This document shows, piece by piece, positions 4,511 through 5,285 of a stretch of DNA of 5,285 nucleotides (position 1 is the stretch's first letter; every line of letters begins with the position of its first letter). The position numbers were made by a program, and so were the translations under genes. The notes under the pieces were generated by a model. It was not told where the DNA came from and searched no databases. It worked only from the letters and a program-made list of their open reading frames with translations. The stretch is from Bacteroidota bacterium (lineage in GTDB: Bacteria; Spirochaetota; Spirochaetia; JABMQR01): contig JABMQR010000002.1 in NCBI GenBank assembly GCA_013202335.1, positions 1-5,285 of the forward strand. Reading direction: 5' to 3'.

Positions 4511-5285
4511 TGCACATTCATATTATAGTCTGCGCTACGGAACCCTTTCACCGGAGGATCTTGTAAAAGAATCTTCCAAAAGGGGGATAAAGATAATTGC
4601 CCTGACTGATATCAACAATTCCACAGGAATACCTGATTTTGTGAAATTATGCCGGAAGGAAAAAATAAAACCCGTTCCCGGTATTGATTTCCGTGACGGA
4701 GACCAACAGCTATATATTGGTCTGGCAGAAAATAATGAAGGTTTCAGAGAACTCAACAGCTTTCTGAGCCGGCATAATCTAACAGGCACTCCCCTGCCCC
4801 AATTTGCTCCGGCTTTTAAGAATGTCTGGGTTATTTATCCGTTTGGTTCCCGGTTGCCTGACAATTTAAGAGACAATGAATTTATAGGTATTCCTCCTTA
4901 TGCTGTACGAAAATTATTATCGTCTAAACTTCCCGGATCAAAGATGGTCATTCAGCAAAACGCAACTTTTACAGATAAAGAAGGTTATGAGGTACATTGT
5001 CATCTCCGGGCAATTGACCATAATACACTACTCAGCAAGCTTAAGCCACACCAGTGCACACATCCTGAAGATAAACTCTTACAAATTGATCAATTAATAA
5101 AATCTTTTAAAAATCACCCTGATATAATCCGTAATACAGAAAAGATAATATCTGCATGCTCATTTGATTTTGACTACAAATCATGCAAGAATAAAAAAAC
5201 TTTCACCGGAAACGTTGAGGATGACCGCTCGTTGCTGGAGAAGCTTGCAATGGATGGGCTGGACTACCGGTACGGAAAAGAAAAC
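4500..5285 (+). CDS. dnaE: DNA polymerase III alpha subunit paralogue (DnaE-type), 5' part only
   Basis: The first 262 codons of a C-family polymerase, cut by the right edge of the window; a full protein would be about 1000 residues. The visible part is the N-terminal PHP domain (MYLNAHSYYSLRYG at 1-14, IIALTDINN at 32-40, KPVPGIDF at 57-64) and the start of the following region with AIDHNTLLSKL (171-181) and KKTFTG (232-237). PHP metal ligands are degenerate: the first histidine of HxH is N4, the histidine after D37 is I38, and the later Glu position is D63, so proofreading by this domain is unlikely. The ATG at 4500 is the only possible start, since a stop precedes it in frame and the next ATG is at codon 149. 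It overlaps dinB by 11 bp, which points to a damage-inducible polymerase partnered with DinB rather than the replicative DnaE; the catalytic palm is outside the window, so this is inference. Confidence 0.9.
   Translation, partial: MYLNAHSYYSLRYGTLSPEDLVKESSKRGIKIIALTDINNSTGIPDFVKLCRKEKIKPVPGIDFRDGDQQLYIGLAENNEGFRELNSFLSRHNLTGTPLPQFAPAFKNVWVIYPFGSRLPDNLRDNEFIGIPPYAVRKLLSSKLPGSKMVIQQNATFTDKEGYEVHCHLRAIDHNTLLSKLKPHQCTHPEDKLLQIDQLIKSFKNHPDIIRNTEKIISACSFDFDYKSCKNKKTFTGNVEDDRSLLEKLAMDGLDYRYGKEN

Noticed and set aside
4535..5097. Short open frames on both strands within the dnaE-like gene
   Set aside because: The continuous 262-codon DnaE reading frame accounts for this stretch; the others have no recognisable motif.

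Overview
The window looks like chromosomal DNA from a member of the Bacteroidota. The clearest clue is the promoter type. A perfect TTTG-N19-TAnnTTTG promoter (the primary sigma factor consensus of this phylum) precedes a tRNA-Lys gene. A second, with N20 spacing, precedes the repressor gene. Most starts have A-rich leaders without a Shine-Dalgarno sequence, intergenic DNA is very AT-rich, and the protein families (XRE-S24 repressor, DinB and a DnaE paralogue side by side) match arrangements I know from Bacteroidota. The species cannot be named from this sequence.

Layout, left to right. Positions 1-221 hold no gene; they are AT-rich and contain three copies of an 11-bp repeat. A short-chain dehydrogenase/reductase is on the minus strand (222-1040). 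The divergent gap of about 120 bp carries a likely -7 box for that gene and a full promoter for tRNA-Lys(UUU) (1160-1232), which is followed by a compact intrinsic terminator (1238-1264). An LhgO/L2HGDH-type FAD oxidoreductase follows (1289-2407, plus). It converges on, and overlaps by 6 bp, a LexA-like XRE-S24 repressor (2402-3238, minus).

The most interesting part is the right half. The repressor is divergent from dinB (DNA polymerase IV, 3359-4510). dinB overlaps by 11 bp a DnaE-type DNA polymerase III alpha subunit (4500 to beyond the window edge). The 120-bp gap between repressor and dinB contains two 15-bp GATTATA-centred palindromes 23 bp apart, lying on the candidate promoters of both directions. 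The repressor retains an Ala-Gly cleavage site and a Ser/Lys catalytic pair. The simplest reading is a self-contained DNA-damage-inducible mutagenesis cassette: RecA-stimulated self-cleavage of the repressor would release the two operators and switch on a Y-family polymerase together with a second C-family polymerase. This is functionally comparable to the lexA/imuA-imuB-dnaE2 cassettes of Proteobacteria and Actinobacteria. The regulation is inferred from sequence, not demonstrated.

The dehydrogenase, tRNA and L-2-hydroxyglutarate oxidase genes have no evident functional link to the mutagenesis cassette and look like ordinary housekeeping neighbours.
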